Shown here: piece by piece, positions 47,943 through 60,783 of the stretch
Layout: each line of letters starts with the position of its first letter
Numbering within the stretch: the first letter of the stretch is position 1
DNA from: Gossypium raimondii
Lineage: Eukaryota; Streptophyta; Magnoliopsida; Malvales; Malvaceae
Assembly (NCBI RefSeq): GCF_025698545.1
Contig: NC_068573.1
Location: 6,267,001-6,331,000 of the forward strand
Reading direction: 5' to 3'
Length of the DNA: 64,000 nucleotides
Notes under the pieces: generated by a model
Databases searched by the model: none
What the model was told of the DNA's origin: nothing
The model's input: the letters and a program-made list of their open reading frames with translations, nothing else
Position numbers and translations under genes: made by a program

Positions 47943-48360
47943 AGTACTGATTTGATGCGTATATGGAAGAGAAGATACACACGTATAGAGGGTATGTATT
48001 GATATAGTACATTGTTTTCATAATTCAACAATGAAAAGGAGTTGTTAAGAGTTTGTATACGTATGATAGAATTAGTCCTTTTCATACTGCAACTATATAA
48101 CTACATATAAATATGAATTTTTATTTTTGAAGTAATTAAAAGTGAAATAAAAGAGTAAAAGAAAGAATTTCAGTAGAAGTAGGAATGATGAGTTAAATCC
48201 ATCCATCCATGTAAAGGTAAAACTCCATAGCAGTTTCATTATGCCACCGTTTAAGCTAAATTCTGGAACTCCACCTCACATAAACAGCTAATTCAATCCT
48301 ATCAACCCTAATCACTAATGATAAAATCCCCCCAAGAATTGAAATAGCATTGATAATAAA
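47943..48360. promoter_or_regulatory. PG upstream region (right arm)
   Basis: Probable promoter region of the 46-48 kb PG gene, nearly identical in inverse to 23900-24243. I see no single box I can assign with confidence. The sequence similarity suggests both genes share the same control. Confidence 0.4.
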
Positions 48361-48765
48361 GAAGCACGCACCAGGCCGTGGCTGTATTTCCAGAAGTGGC
48401 GTCCTCGTCATTGCCGTTCGCTTCATATCAGTACCTTTTGTTCCTCACAAACATCACAATAATAAAACCCAAACCAATTCAAATTCGAAAATGAATGCAG
48501 TAGACTAGAGATAGGTATTGTGATATTTGTGAGGAAAAAAAGGTAGCTATATGAATATGATTTTCCTTGTTCAATCTTGTTTGATTCAACTCCACCACCC
48601 TCAGCCTCTCCTTTTTGCATTTTCTTCGATGACCCTTCGCTCTTTACTTTCTCATGCCCTAGTTTTCCCTCTAATGAATTTATCATTTCCGCCGCATTAT
48701 CGCTTCCGCCTACCTCCGTATCAGACCCTTTTGTCTCCTTCACCAAAGCCCAGATCCATGTGATT
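48361..48765 (-). other. PG upstream cassette, copy 5, with hairpin
   Basis: Inverse of 23405-23860. The hairpin arms run 48432-48545 (CACAAACATCACAATA and TATTGTGATATTTGTG). A charged open stretch (INSLEGKLGHEKVKSEGSSK) is kept in the same frame as in copy 1, though the reading frame beyond it differs in the other three copies. Confidence 0.55.
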
Positions 48766-50381
48766 CTGTATTATTCTCCAAAGCAATAAGATTATGGCTA
48801 ATCTACATATTCTCACTTTTGTTTAGTTGAAATTATATTTTAGTTATTTATATTTGATATTGCGCAATAGTAAGTTGATGTTTTGTTTTGAGCAATTTAT
48901 TGTTTTTCTTTTATGGTATTTAAACTTTTCCTCTTTTTTTTTTCATTATCTTTTGATTCTCTCTGTTTTCTTACTTCTCCATTTCTTTTAACATGTCAAG
49001 AAGTTAAATTGATAGTGAAAAAAAAAAGTAGTAAATCGAAAGATATCATTGCCTATAACCAGAACTCATAAATCAATCATATCTGCTAATCATCAAAACC
49101 CTTCACCACTACCCATATCTACGTTTCATCCACTAACATATTCACCATTACCATGACCTCCTTTCGAAAATATCTCAAAAAATCCCTAACTTTTGGACTA
49201 CTCAAGATCAAATCTCTGTCACCGGCCATTCAATTGGCTCAATTTTCTGATATGTGCTTCTCTGTCACCGGTCATTATCTAATCTTTGACTTTCTGTGAT
49301 TTTTTGGGGCTTATTAATTGTTGTTTAGTTGGATTATTGATTGGTTTGAATGTGGTTTATGTTGTGAGAGGATGATATTGTTGGGTTTATCATGAATGAT
49401 GTCATGGTAGTAATGAAGGAGTTAGCGGATGAAATGAAGATGATAGGTGATGGTGGAGGGTTTTGATAGTTAGCAGATGATATGGGTTTATGGGTTTTGA
49501 TGGCTTTCGACTTCTTACTTCTTACTTCTTTCTTCATTGCCAATTCGACTTCTTGATATCTTAAAATAAAAAGAGAAGCAAAAGAGAATGGAAAATAAAG
49601 AAAAAAAAAGAGAGAAAAGTTTAAAAAACATAAAAGAAAAAAATTAAAGTGCTCAAACGAAAAAATATGAGGATCAATTGTATAATTTAACTTATATTTT
49701 TTGTTTGAAATGATTATTTAACGTGCCAAATCATAATAAAGAGGCACATAAAATAATAAATAAAAAACGAACCTCATTACTATAAATCAAGTTATTAAAT
49801 ATTTCGAACAAATCTTGAAATTCGAAACTTCCCTTTATCCAATAAAAAACTTGAGATTACTAATAATAAACCAAAATTGCCTATCCGATTAGTTACAAAC
49901 ACTTTTTGACAAGCGTTTGCCACAACGAGTTGTGTGAACCAAAAACCTATTAATAGATAAGAATACGTTCAACTAATTCTCAAAAAAATATAAATTTGTA
50001 TCAAATTCGAGCTTACACCGTTAACAGCAATTAACGACTCAGTGACTAAAATATTACAACACGATAACATAAGTGAATACGATGTAATATGAGGTAAACA
50101 AAAGTGACCATGAGTATAGTTTACCCTAAGATTATTTTAGAAATGGATTAAAATAAATAATAAATGAGATTAAATAAATGATAATTCTTTTCGTGAATTT
50201 ATTTTATCATAATCGAAAAATATTTCCTAAATTAATTAAATAATTAATATAGATAAAGTGATTTTAATATGATTGAATTTACATGACTAAAATATATTTT
50301 AGAAGCTTTATGACTAAAATGTAATTTTAATTAAATATACTGGAAATGGTATTATTATCACTATTCTTCCACGAACTTATT
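48766..50381. repeat. Spacer with small palindrome, right arm
   Basis: 48900-49150 and 49370-49600 are inverted half-copies of each other (ACCATTACCATGACCTCC against GTCATGGTAGTAATGAAGGA), separated by sequence with TCTCTGTCACCGG repeated twice. It matches 22740-23200 of the left arm. 49600-50381 is AT-rich repeat DNA with GTGACTAAAAT words. There is no recognisable gene; a short frame (MTSFRKYLKKSLTFGLLKIK) at 49153 lacks support. Confidence 0.5.
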
Positions 50382-50915
50382 GGGTAAATTACCAAAAAAG
50401 CCCTTTTTTTAAAATTTACCGAAATGGGCCCTTTATGTAATTATTTACCAGAATGGTCCGTTTTCCGCGAAATCGCGTCCACGTCGGCGCGATGTCAAGG
50501 TACGCGCCAGGAAATCGCGTCCACGTAAGCGCTATTTGCTGACGTGGACACAAATCGCGCCCCCTAGGACGCGATTTGCTGACGTGGCATGAACAGTTTA
50601 TGTTTTTTAGCTTGGAAAACTTTGAAAGGCCATAACTTTTCGCTCGGTTGTCCGATTGAGACGAATTTTTTTTATTTCGAATAACATTTCGAGATCTACG
50701 CGCTGACAAACGTCAGCAAATCGCGTCCTAAGGGGTGCGATTTGTGTCCACGTTAGCAAATCGCACTTACGTGGACGCGATTTCCTGGCGTGTACCTTGA
50801 CATCGCGCTGACGTGGACGAAATTTCGCGGAAAACAGACCATTCCGGTAAATAATTACATAAAGGGCCCATTTCGGTAAATTTAAAAAAAAAAGGCTTTT
50901 TTTGGTAATTTGCCC
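50382..50915. mobile_element. Mutator-type foldback element, 534 bp
   Basis: Very long inverted arms, well over 150 bp each. They begin GGGTAAATTACCAAAAAAGC and the mirrored end GGGCAAATTACC, and run through GC-rich words AAATCGCGTCCACGT and GCAAATCGCG. Flanks are GAACTTATT (50373-50381) and GACCTTATT (50916-50924), a 9-bp target duplication with one mismatch, typical of Mutator-like elements. The GC-rich arms contrast with the AT-rich surroundings. No transposase is present. Confidence 0.85.
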
Positions 50916-51229
50916 GACCTTATTCTCCTCAGTCCACATTGCTCAAAAATTTCTAGGAAAGTTCATTTTTTTCTTAGGGGTTCAAATCAAACTAAAAAAA
51001 AAATGAAAAGAAGTGCCCCCACTTCCAAGAAACTTCAAATAAAGTGCAGCTTCCAAATATTTTCTCTTTCATTTTCTTTGTGTTTCCCGGGAACCAATCA
51101 CTTGATCATAAGAATATATATTTGCTGTAAACTCCAAAACCATGCCAATTCTTGAAGAACCTCAGCTTTTTATGCATATAGTTTCCACCATAATCTCAAA
51201 GCTCATATAACTTTTTCGATTCAAAAACA

Positions 51230-51755
51230 ATGAAGGCAACCAGTGATGAAAACCAATCCACAAATCCCCATAAATGTAACAGCCATAGCTGACTATTATC
51301 TGACATTCAGCTGCATCTCCACAATGTACCAGGCCTACACCCATGGTGACTTTCCCATGGTGGGTTTCATAGTTATGGTTTACTTTGGTTATTTGGGTCT
51401 CATGTATTGCATAAACCAACTCCGAGCTTTACCTCCAACCCACACTTCACCAAAGAAAGATTTCTTGAAATCTATCATATGGGTTTTAGCCACTGTTCTC
51501 TTTTTCGGCTTTGCTCGTCAATTCTCCACCTTTGTTCACCCTCTTGTAGCTGTTTTTATGTTTGGTGCTGCAGTTTCTACCAGTTATTTCCTCTTCTTCT
51601 TATACTTGGTCGTTAATTGCGATCCCCATTAATCTGCTAACTCTTGCTGCACACTTAGAATCAAAGTGGTCGGAGTTTCTGTTCCGAGTAGTAAAGTGAT
51701 CATCAATGGCAGCAAACTTATAAGGGATGTTGTGCCAGGTCCAGAAAATGTTTAA
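51230..51755 (+). pseudogene. PM4 membrane-protein pseudogene (right arm)
   Basis: Inverted copy of the 22.2 kb gene and homologue of the intact 38.4 kb gene. The start is kept (MKATSDENQSTN), but a deletion in the N-terminal region shifts the frame. The main frame IPINVTAIADYYLTF through the four helices is open, then ends early at CDPH where a CAA codon has become TAA. The remaining tail (SANSCCTLRIK to DVVPGPENV) follows after the stop. At least two disabling changes. Confidence 0.8.
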
Positions 51756-52238
51756 TTCCTGGAAGATCTCTATCAATTTTATTTTATTCTTTATTCATAC
51801 GCATAGCTTAGGAAAGCCATATCTATCAATTTAATGAACAAGAAAGATGCTTGTTGAGGAAAGCCAGTAAAACCTGAACTTGAGAGCCTGTAATTTTAAA
51901 GTTGTTCAAGGCATATGCTAGTGAATGACAATTTGAATATGAATATAAGTAGCAAACTCAAGAGTTGAAGACCAAACCAGCAAAGGTGGGGTGAAATATC
52001 AAATATCCACTTATTATCTCCATCAGGACCCAACAATGGAATGCAAAGAAGAGGTGTGCTCTGTTATGGAAAGCACAGTTTGTAACAGCAAAAATTCCAT
52101 TAATTGGGTACCTGATAAAGCGTCGGTGATTGTCATAAACAGTTGATTTAGCAGAGGTGTGTTTCATAGAAACTCTGCTACATCACCAATGCAAATGGGG
52201 AATAGAAACATGTTAAAAAAGCTAAAGGAAACAAAAAG

Positions 52239-52311
52239 TGGAGATGCGGGGTATCGATCCCCGTACCTCTCGCATGCTAAGCGAGCGCTCTACCATCTGA
52301 GCTACATCCCC
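52239..52311 (-). tRNA. tRNA-Ala (AGC)
   Basis: A 73-nt complete cloverleaf with anticodon AGC, identical to the copies at 12161, 21639 and 58755. TTTTT follows three bases after the 3' end on its strand. Probably functional. Confidence 0.95.
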
Positions 52312-53142
52312 CTTCAGTGTAACCTTTTCACTTTTCTGATTTATTACGTAGAAAAGAAATTGCCTCAAGCTTTTTTCCTTTTGGCGCAAGTTTATAGAAA
52401 TCTCTTTCCTCCCTGTAAATTCTTAACTTTCCTTAATTTGTTACGTTATATTAACTTTACTTCAGCTTCGAGTTGGGTTAATTATTTGTTTTTGTTAAAT
52501 TATAGAATAAAAATTAAAAGGTTATAATAAGCTTAAAGTTCTTATACTTTTTGTAAATTTTAAATTTAATCTCCATACTTTTATTTTCAAGAGTTTAATT
52601 CCTTTACTTTTGAATTAAAAATTTAGGTCTATTTGTTAATAATATTATAATATTCCGTTACATTTAATCAAAACTAAAAGCGTAGAGATAAATTTTTAAA
52701 TTTGTGAAATATAGAGATCAAAACTGAAATTTTGCCTTTCTTATATAATCTCACAAAAGTAGAGGGATCAAAATTGAAAATTAGCCATTATCTTCTCATG
52801 TAGAAAAAAGAAAGAAAGAAAAGGACAAGTGCCATGTAAGGAAGGCACAAAAAATCATTTTAAGAAATTTATATATAATACTATATATTTTAGGGTAAAC
52901 TAGACAAATAGTCACTTAACTTTCAAAAATTTTAATTTTAAAGAAGTTAACAAAATGAGCACTCATATTATAAAGTTTGTTCATTTTATTGCTCGTGTTA
53001 AAATTGCAAGTGGAAAGCTTACATGACATTCCAACTAATTTTGTTATTTTCCAGCTAGATATTAATATTGATCCACCTCATGCATTCAAATAACTTACTC
53101 CTTGAAGTGTGTAAAGGTAAAAGAAAAAAGAAAAAGAAAAAA
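52312..53142. other. tRNA spacer repeat
   Basis: The spacer block that recurs at 56247, 58828 and 63248. It includes GCAAGTTTATAGAAATCTCT just upstream of the tRNA and long AT-rich text. It is interrupted at the right by the copia fossil after GTGTGTAAAGGTAAAA, where other copies read on. Non-coding. Confidence 0.6.
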
Positions 53143-55490
53143 TGTTAATTGTTGGAAATTGTAGATTGCAAATTCATAATTATTCATGAGCACTTATTAG
53201 AAAGTGATGATTTATTCAAAAGATACATTTGATTCCAGGAGACATGTTTTTCTAAGAAGTATGTCCAATGGAAATCAAACATAAAGGATTGTGACTCTTC
53301 AAAATAGTGTCTATTGAGTGTATATAAATAGAGGGTCTATGGTGCTCACAAATCACAAATACAATCAATCCTATTTTTCAAAAATTAAAGTAAGAGTTAG
53401 CGAATTCCTTGATTTTGCTAATCAAAAGAAATTCAAAAGCTTTATTGTATCCCAGGAGGACCTTTGTCTTAACCTTCTAGCAACTGTGGGGGTAAATAGT
53501 TCTTTTTGGAAAGCATCACCCGCACCTCGAAGTCTACTGTTTATTTCAATATCGTCTTCGAATCTATCTTCTCCATTCTATATTTCCAACGATCAAAGAG
53601 AACTAATTTTGGAGATGGCAATGAAGGCTACCACCACATTCAAAGCGATGAACCAAGAGTTTGTGAACTTGACCGATTTGATGGTTCAAACTTCAATAAT
53701 TAGAAGGACAAGATGTTGTTCCTTCTTACTGTCTTAAATGTGCCGTACGTTCTGGATCCAAACCTACAACCTGTGGAGGATCCCGCCCCCAATGCAAACC
53801 CTAAGAAAATTGAAAAAAATGGTCGAACTCAAGAAGAAGCATGAAGAAGACAATTTCACATGTCAAGAGGACACATTCTCAACACCTTGTCTAATCAATT
53901 GTATGATCTCTACATGTCGATGCAATCCCCGGTGGAAATATGGAAAGCTCTTGAAGAGAAATACAATATCGAACAACAAGGTACTAATAAATTTTTAATG
54001 ATGAAGTATCTCAAATTCAAAATGCTCTATAGCATCCCGATCATGGATCAAGTTCATGAATTACAAGTCCTTGTAAGTAGGCTTCATGACTTGAAAGTTG
54101 TTATTCCAGAATTGTTACAAGTCGAGGCTATCATCTCGAAGTTGCCCTCGTCTTGGAACAATTATCAGAAGAAACTTCTGCATATGGTAGAGGACTTCAC
54201 TATGGAGAAAATACTTAGGCATTTGCGTATTGAAGAGGAAACTTGAGAGCGTGATGCAATGTATCTTCCCCAAAGTTTTAAACTGATCCATGTGAGCGAG
54301 TCCAAAAACTCTCGAAATAGTAAGCGAAAGGTCACATCCAAGACTAAGGACGTGCAAGAAAAGAAGAAAAAAAAACATCGCAATTGTTATAATTTCAATA
54401 AGAAAGGATACTATATTAAGAATTGTAGACTTCTCAAAAAGAAGCAAGATGCCACAACTTCTAAAGCTAATATGGTGGAGGACATGAACTTAGTGGCCAT
54501 GGTTACGGAAGGGATAAAGAGTTTGGAGATTGGTATGATTGCTGAACTCAACATAGCCATGACTGATAAGTCTTATAATTGGTGGCTCGAGTCCGGAGCT
54601 ACTATCCATGTGTGTAATGACCAACAACAATTCAAGAGTTATGAACTAGTGGCAAATTGTGAAGTGCTTATGGACAACTATCAATTGGCTAAGGTGCTTG
54701 GTCAAGGGACGGTGGAACTCAACTTCACATCTGGGAAGAAATTGACTTTCACCAATATGTTGCATGTTCCCGATGTAAGAAAGAATTTAGTGTCCGCAAG
54801 TATTCTGTGTAACAAGAGGTTCAAGATTATCTTGGAATCTGATAAGTTTGTCTTTCTTAAGGGTGATATATATGTAGGAAAAGGATATTGTAATGAGGGT
54901 ATGTTCAAGTTGAGCATTGATATGAATAAATTTAATTCTTCTACTTATATTGTTGAATTTTATCTTTTGTGGCATGCGCGTTTAGCATATTTTAATTTTT
55001 AAACTTTACAATATATGCAAAAGAATGGTTATATATGTCTAAGTAATGATGGGTTTGTGGATAAATGTGAAATTTTTATTCAATCAAAAATTACCAAGAA
55101 GCCATTTCCTAATAAGTGTGAAAGGAATTCGCAAGTGTTAGATTTAATTCATTCAAATGTTTGTGAATTAAATGGAACTCTAACAAAAGGTGGAAAATGA
55201 TATTTTATCACTTTTATAGATGACTTCTCTAGATTTACTTATATGTATCTCATGAGAAGTAAAGACGAGGCGTTTGATATGTTTAAACGTTTTAAAAATG
55301 AGGTTGACAATTTGTTTAATAAGAAAATCAAAGTGCTTCGTAGTGATAGAGGTGGTGAATATTTTTTAAATGAATTTAATGTATTTTGTGAGGAACAAGG
55401 TGTGGTACATGAGTGTTTCGTGCCTTATACTCTGCAACAAAATGGTTTGGCAGAAAAAAAATTAACCGTACTTTAGGGAGACTGTCGAGT
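53143..55490 (+). mobile_element. Ty1/copia retrotransposon fossil, incomplete
   Basis: It begins with a probable 5' LTR start at TGTTAATTGTTGG, then a leader. Recognisable parts in order are a UBN2/gag-like region (about 53.6-54.25 kb), a Cys/His zinc knuckle, a protease-like WWLESGAT motif, a GAG-pre-integrase segment (LLWHARLAYF) and an integrase core (TFIDDFSRFTYMYL, RSDRGGEY) up to about 55.48 kb. I see no reverse transcriptase and no 3' LTR. It is broken, with several interruptions. It inserted in a tRNA spacer of the right arm and is moderately old. Confidence 0.85.
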
Positions 55491-56160
55491 ATTAAGGTAC
55501 GCCTTATACTAGCAGCTTTTATCTGCAATTACCCGAATTCAAATATGGTATTAGGTCCACAAAATTGGAGTGATGGTATATTTGTATGGTATATTTGACA
55601 ATTTATGCATGCATGAATAAGTTACTTGATGAAACAATTGAGATGATTTATGAGCATATATCTTGCATGAATAGCGTGAATAACTTTGAAATTGATTCGT
55701 TTGATTGCCTATGTTTGAAAATATTATTATTGCTTGACTAAAGCAGCCGCACTAAATTACCGTATTTGAAATTCCTAGATATTTATAACCGATTGCTATT
55801 TTTGGTAATGATATATGATGTGTGTTTAATGTTTTAATAGTATAACTGTATGATTTGGTTTATTGTAAAGGGAGTCACATTGAGTTTCCATAGCTCACTC
55901 CCCCTAATTTCCATCTTTAAAAACAATCCATTAGGCTAAGACGTAGACACGACACTGGGAGAGTCTCGGCTTTGGTTTTTTTTCTTTTATTTCATTAATG
56001 ATTACTATTTTTATTTACTTAGGAAGTTGAATTATTTCCGTTTTCTTTTTATTATGAACCGTGATTTGGGATTTGATTTTAATTTAGTTATTAGGTGCAT
56101 CTCTTTCAGTAAACATTATAAAATTTAGGTGTTTATTATTCATTAACATATGGAAAAAAA
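55491..56160 (+). mobile_element. LTR fragment, probably gypsy
   Basis: Non-coding. It contains GAGTCACATTGAGTTTCCAT followed by AGCTCACTCCCCCTA, wording I associate with Malvaceae gypsy LTRs. It has no clear ends, is broken, and joins directly to the copia fossil. Confidence 0.45.
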
Positions 56161-56173
56161 AACCAACAAAAAT

Positions 56174-56246
56174 TGGAGATGCAAGGTATCAATCCCTATA
56201 CCTCTCACATGCTAAGCGAGCACTCTACCATCTGAGCTACATCCCC
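56174..56246 (-). tRNA. tRNA-Ala (AGC), diverged copy
   Basis: 73 nt with anticodon loop TTAGCAT. The acceptor is intact. Compared with the consensus copies, several transitions are seen: the anticodon stem CTCGC/GTGAG (a G-U pair), the T stem TAGGG/CCTTG with wobble pairs, and the B box GGATTGATACC. It still folds, but the changes and weak B box suggest a decaying gene. Confidence 0.7.
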
Positions 56247-58754
56247 TTTGCTTGTACTATTTTCACTTTTATAGTTCATTACTCAAAAACAAAATTGCCT
56301 TAAGTTTTTTTCCTTTTGGTGCAAGTTTATAGAAATCTCTTTCCTTCTTGCAAATTCTAAATTTTCCTTAATTTGTTACATTATATTATTTTTACCTGAT
56401 CTTGAGTTGGGTTCATTATTTATTTTTTGTTAAACTATAGAGTAAAAATTAAAAGGCTACAATAAGCTCAAAGTTCTTATACTTTTCATAAATTTTTAAA
56501 TTTATTCTCCATACTTTTATTTTCAAGAGTCTAGTTCCTTTACTTTTGAAATAAAAAATTTAGGTCCCTTTGTTATCACCGTTATAGTTTTTCCATTAAA
56601 TTTCTTTGGTGTGACATTTTGAAATTAAAAAAAAGTACTCACTTGGTATCCATGTAACAAAAGTTGACATTATAATGGACCTAAATTTAATAGAGAATTT
56701 TAATGGTGTTAAACTTTCTTAAAATTCACATAAATATTTTACTCAAAATAAAATATTTAGACTAACTAATGACATTATAAGAATTGAGGTAGCAAATTAT
56801 GTCAAAACTAAAGCATAGTGATAAAATTTTAAATTTGAGCGAAATATAGAGATCAAAATGGAATTTAACCTTTCTTATATAATCTTACAAAAGTAGAGGA
56901 TTAAAATTGAAATTTAACCATCATTTTCTCATGTAGAAAAAAAACGACAAATTTGTAAGAAATTTATATAAAATAGTATAGATTCTAGGCTAAACTAGAT
57001 AAGTAGTCACTTAACTTTCAAAAATTTCATTTTAAGCATAAAAAGTTAACAAAATGGGCACTCATATTATGAAGTTTGTTCATTTTGATCGCCCTTGTTA
57101 AAATTGCAAAGAAATACTACCTGCCATTCCAGTTAATTATTGTTATTTTCTAGTGGATATTAATATTCACCTTATTCATTCAAATAACTTACTCCTTGAA
57201 GTGTATAAAGGTAAAATAAAATAATAATAATAAAAAGAAAATGAAGAATGTGTTATTTTTGTTCTAGATGAGGCGACGATGGAGGAATTGCTAGGTTGAA
57301 AACAAAGGAAAATAAATTATTTGAATGTAAAATAATGAGGTAAATATTAATATCCAAAGTGGAAAATAAAAAAACATTAATTGGAATGCCATGTAAGATT
57401 TTTGTTTGCAAATTTAGCAGGGATGATCAAAATGAATAAACTTTGTAACATGGGTGCTCATTTTGCGAGAATTAATGCCATGATTAATTGTCCTTAATTG
57501 TTCACTTTCAAAATTGACAGGAATTAAGGTTTTTTAGAGGGACCAATTTGCTTAATATCAAAATTGAGAGGGACCAAAAAGGTCTTTTTACCAAGAATTT
57601 TTTTATAAAAATAGATATATTTATGGAATCGATTGATATACCTGTCTGAACAAAAGGGTTGAACTAATTGAATTAGAAATTATGTTCATTCAATAATAAT
57701 AGTTTCTTTCCTTTTTATTTTTTTTCTTTAAATTTCTTAAATAAAAGTGGAAATCTTTGCAAACGCACTCTGCGAAAGACGAATTTGTTTTGAGGCAATT
57801 TCTTCATTTGCTATATATAATTCATCCATATGAAATCTGATGTATATGTTTTTGTATGATTAGTGAAGGAGAAAATGGCGATGAGTTTAATTTGTTTAAT
57901 TCATCTATATAAAATCTGATATGCACATGAAAATTCAATGCTGGACACCAAGACCAAAACCAATGTTTGTATCATTCCCTGCCCTTCCTTCCCTTGCTTT
58001 TTGTTTTCCTTTAAATGTTGTATTGGATCATAAACACTTGCAATGGATTATTTTAGGGACAATGAATCAAAGCAGACAAATTCCCATGAAAAAGGTAATA
58101 GCACTGAACACTCTCATGATCTAAGCCTTAACTCGAATGGTCCAGAGAGTTTAATAACAAATAATGATGGGTCGTCCCCAAGTTTAGCCCTATGCCAAGA
58201 AGAACTTGTGAGTAAGGTTGCAGTTTCAGACTGTATTAGCTTTTATGCAGTACAACATCAATATCAATGACCATCGTCTTAAGTACTTTTTTTATTTGTT
58301 TACTTTTGTACATTGGGTTGAATGTTGGTGGTATACATTTCGACTAAATGTTAGTGTATTTTTATTGTTGGATCAATTTTTGTAGTGAATATTCAACATT
58401 TATTTTAATTTTATATTTTTTTAGTTGTATTTAAAGCACAATTTATATCATTATTCACTAGAAATGTTTATGAAAATATATTAATATTGAAATAATAAAA
58501 AATAGAAAAAAATTACCTTAGACATGTCTATCCCAACCCTTTTAAGGTTGCCTTAGAATCTGTCTATCCCAACCTTTTTAAGGTCACATTTGGCGTGGGA
58601 ATAACCCAACCTGATAAAGCGTTGGTGATTGTCATTAACAGCTTATTTAGCAGAGGAGGTGTGTTTCATAGAAACTCTACTACATCACTTTAAAACTTCA
58701 TCACCAATGCAAATGGGGAATAGAAACATGTTTTAAAAGCTTGGAAACAAAAAG
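56247..58754. other. tRNA spacer and unidentified open stretch
   Basis: 56247-57620 repeats the tRNA spacer (also at 58828-60190). 57620-58600 is not repeated. At 58043-58270 there is an open frame (MDYFRDNESKQTNSHEKGNS, then SLITNNDGSSPSLALCQEEL, ending AVQHQYQ) of 75 codons with coding-like composition but no family I recognise. It could be an exon of a lost gene. 58600-58750 is the PM4-side flank of the next tRNA. Confidence 0.45.
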
Positions 58755-58827
58755 TGGAGATGCGGGGTATCGATCCCCGTACCTCTCGCATGCTAAGCGA
58801 GCGCTCTACCATCTGAGCTACATCCCC
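58755..58827 (-). tRNA. tRNA-Ala (AGC)
   Basis: A 73-nt complete cloverleaf, identical to the copies at 12161, 21639 and 52239. On its strand the upstream region has ACTATAAAAGTG about 30 nt before and AACAAGGA with CAA close to the start. TTTTT follows the 3' end. Probably functional. Confidence 0.95.
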
Positions 58828-60783
58828 TTTCCTTGTTCCCTTTTCACTTTTATAGTTCATTACCCAAAATAGAAATTACCTCAAGTTTTTATCCTTTTTG
58901 GCCCAGAAATCGCTTTCCTCCCCTCGAATTCTAAACTTTCCTTAATTTGTTACATTATATTATACTAGTATGGTTTTTAGGGTTTATCGGAGGTTTGGGT
59001 TTAGTTAATTATTTATTTTTGGTTAAATTATAGAGTAAAAATTAAAAGGCTACAATAAGTTTTTTGTGTTTAAAATTTAATCTCTATACTTTTATGTTAT
59101 AATTTTTCCGTTAAATTTGTTAGTGTAACATTTTAAATTAAATAAAATTACTCATTTGATATCTATGTAACAAAAAGATGACACTATAATGGACCTAAAT
59201 TTAATAGATAATTTTAACGGTGTAACAATTTCTTAAAACTCATATAAACATTTTACTCAAAGTAAAGTATTTAAACTAACTAATGACATTTTAAGAATTG
59301 AGGTAGAAAATTATGTCAAAACTAAAGCATAAAGATAAGATTTTAAATTTGAGCGAAATATAAAGATCAAAATTGAAATTTAACCTTTCTTATATAATCT
59401 CACAAAAGTAGATGGATTAAATCTGAAATTTAACCATCATCTTCTCATGTAAAAAAAAGACAAGAAAAGGACAAATATCATGTAAGGAAGGCACAAAAAT
59501 TTCATTTTAAGAAATTTATATAAAGTAGTATAGATTCTAGGGTAAACTAGACAAATAGTCACTCAACTTTCAAAAATGTTCATTTTAAGTACAAAAAAAG
59601 TTAACAAAATGGGCATTCATATTATGAAATTTGTTCATTTTGATCGCTCTTGTTAAAATTGCAAGCGAAAATCCTACTTGCCATTCCAGTTAATTTTTGT
59701 TATTTTCCAGCTGGATAGTAATATCCATCTCATGCATTTAAATAGCTTACTCCTTAAAGTGTATAAAGGCAAAATAAAAAAAAATGAAGAAAGTGTTAGT
59801 TTCAATGGATGGATATGTAGAACATAAAAAGCAGAGCTGTATGTTATTTCTGTTCTAGATGAGGTGGCATTAGAGGAATTGCTAGGTTGAAAACAAAGGA
59901 AAATAAATTATTTGAATGTAAATTAACGAGGTAGATATTAATATCCAAGGTGGAAAATAAAAAAATTTAGTTGGAATGCTAAGATTTTTGTTTGCAATAT
60001 TAATCGGGATGATCAAAATGAAGAAACTTTGTAATGTGGGTGCTCATTTTGCGAGAATTAACGCTATGATTAATTGTCCTTAATTGTTCACTTTCAAAAT
60101 TGACAAAGATTAAGGTTTTTGAGAGGAACCAATTTGCTTAATATCAAAATTGAGAGGGACCCAAAAGGTCTTTTAACCAAGAAATTTTTTAGGGTAAACT
60201 ACTAAAATAGTCACTTTTGTTTACATCAGGTTACATTTTAGTCACTTATGTTTGAAATTTTACGTTTTAGTCACTTACGTTATCATATTGTAACATTTTA
60301 GTCATTAAGTTGTTAATTGTCTTTAATAGTATAACGGTAAGCTATGTGGCACGTTAAATCGTCATTTTAAATGAAAATTTTAAGTTAAATTATACAATTA
60401 GTCCCTATATTTTTTCGTTTTGAGCAATTTAATTTTTTCTTTTATGTTTTTAACTTTTTTTCTTTATTTTCCATTATCTTTTGCTTCTCGCTCTATTTTC
60501 CTCTCTTCCCATTTCTTTTAATATAGTTTTTCTATGTTTTCCATTTGTTAAAACTAGTCCCTATATTTTTATTTTAGTATTGGGTATTTCGTATGCTCGC
60601 TTAATTTGTCTTTTGAGTAGTTTTTAATATGTTTTCAGTTTAGGGTAACTATTTTGTATTGATCTTCAATGAAAATCCAGAATAAAGATTTTTTTAAATC
60701 TTTTTTCTCTTATTATAGATAATTGTGAATTGGGGTTTCTGATATTTTACAGTTATTGCTAAAGCTATACAAAGGATCCAAAA
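58828..60783. other. tRNA spacer and F-box upstream region
   Basis: Inverted counterpart of 16308-21638 minus the solo LTR. The uninterrupted site at 59581-59600 (CATTTTAAGTACAAAAAAAG) is the empty site of that LTR. 60190-60350 is a MITE-like block with repeated GTTACATTTTAGTCACTTA words. 60350-60783 is the likely upstream region of the F-box exon. Confidence 0.6.

Noticed and set aside
50416-50939. Arg-rich open frames on - across 50.4-50.9 kb
   Set aside because: Produced by the GC-rich arms of the Mutator-type foldback; the repeated residues reflect the inverted DNA repeat.
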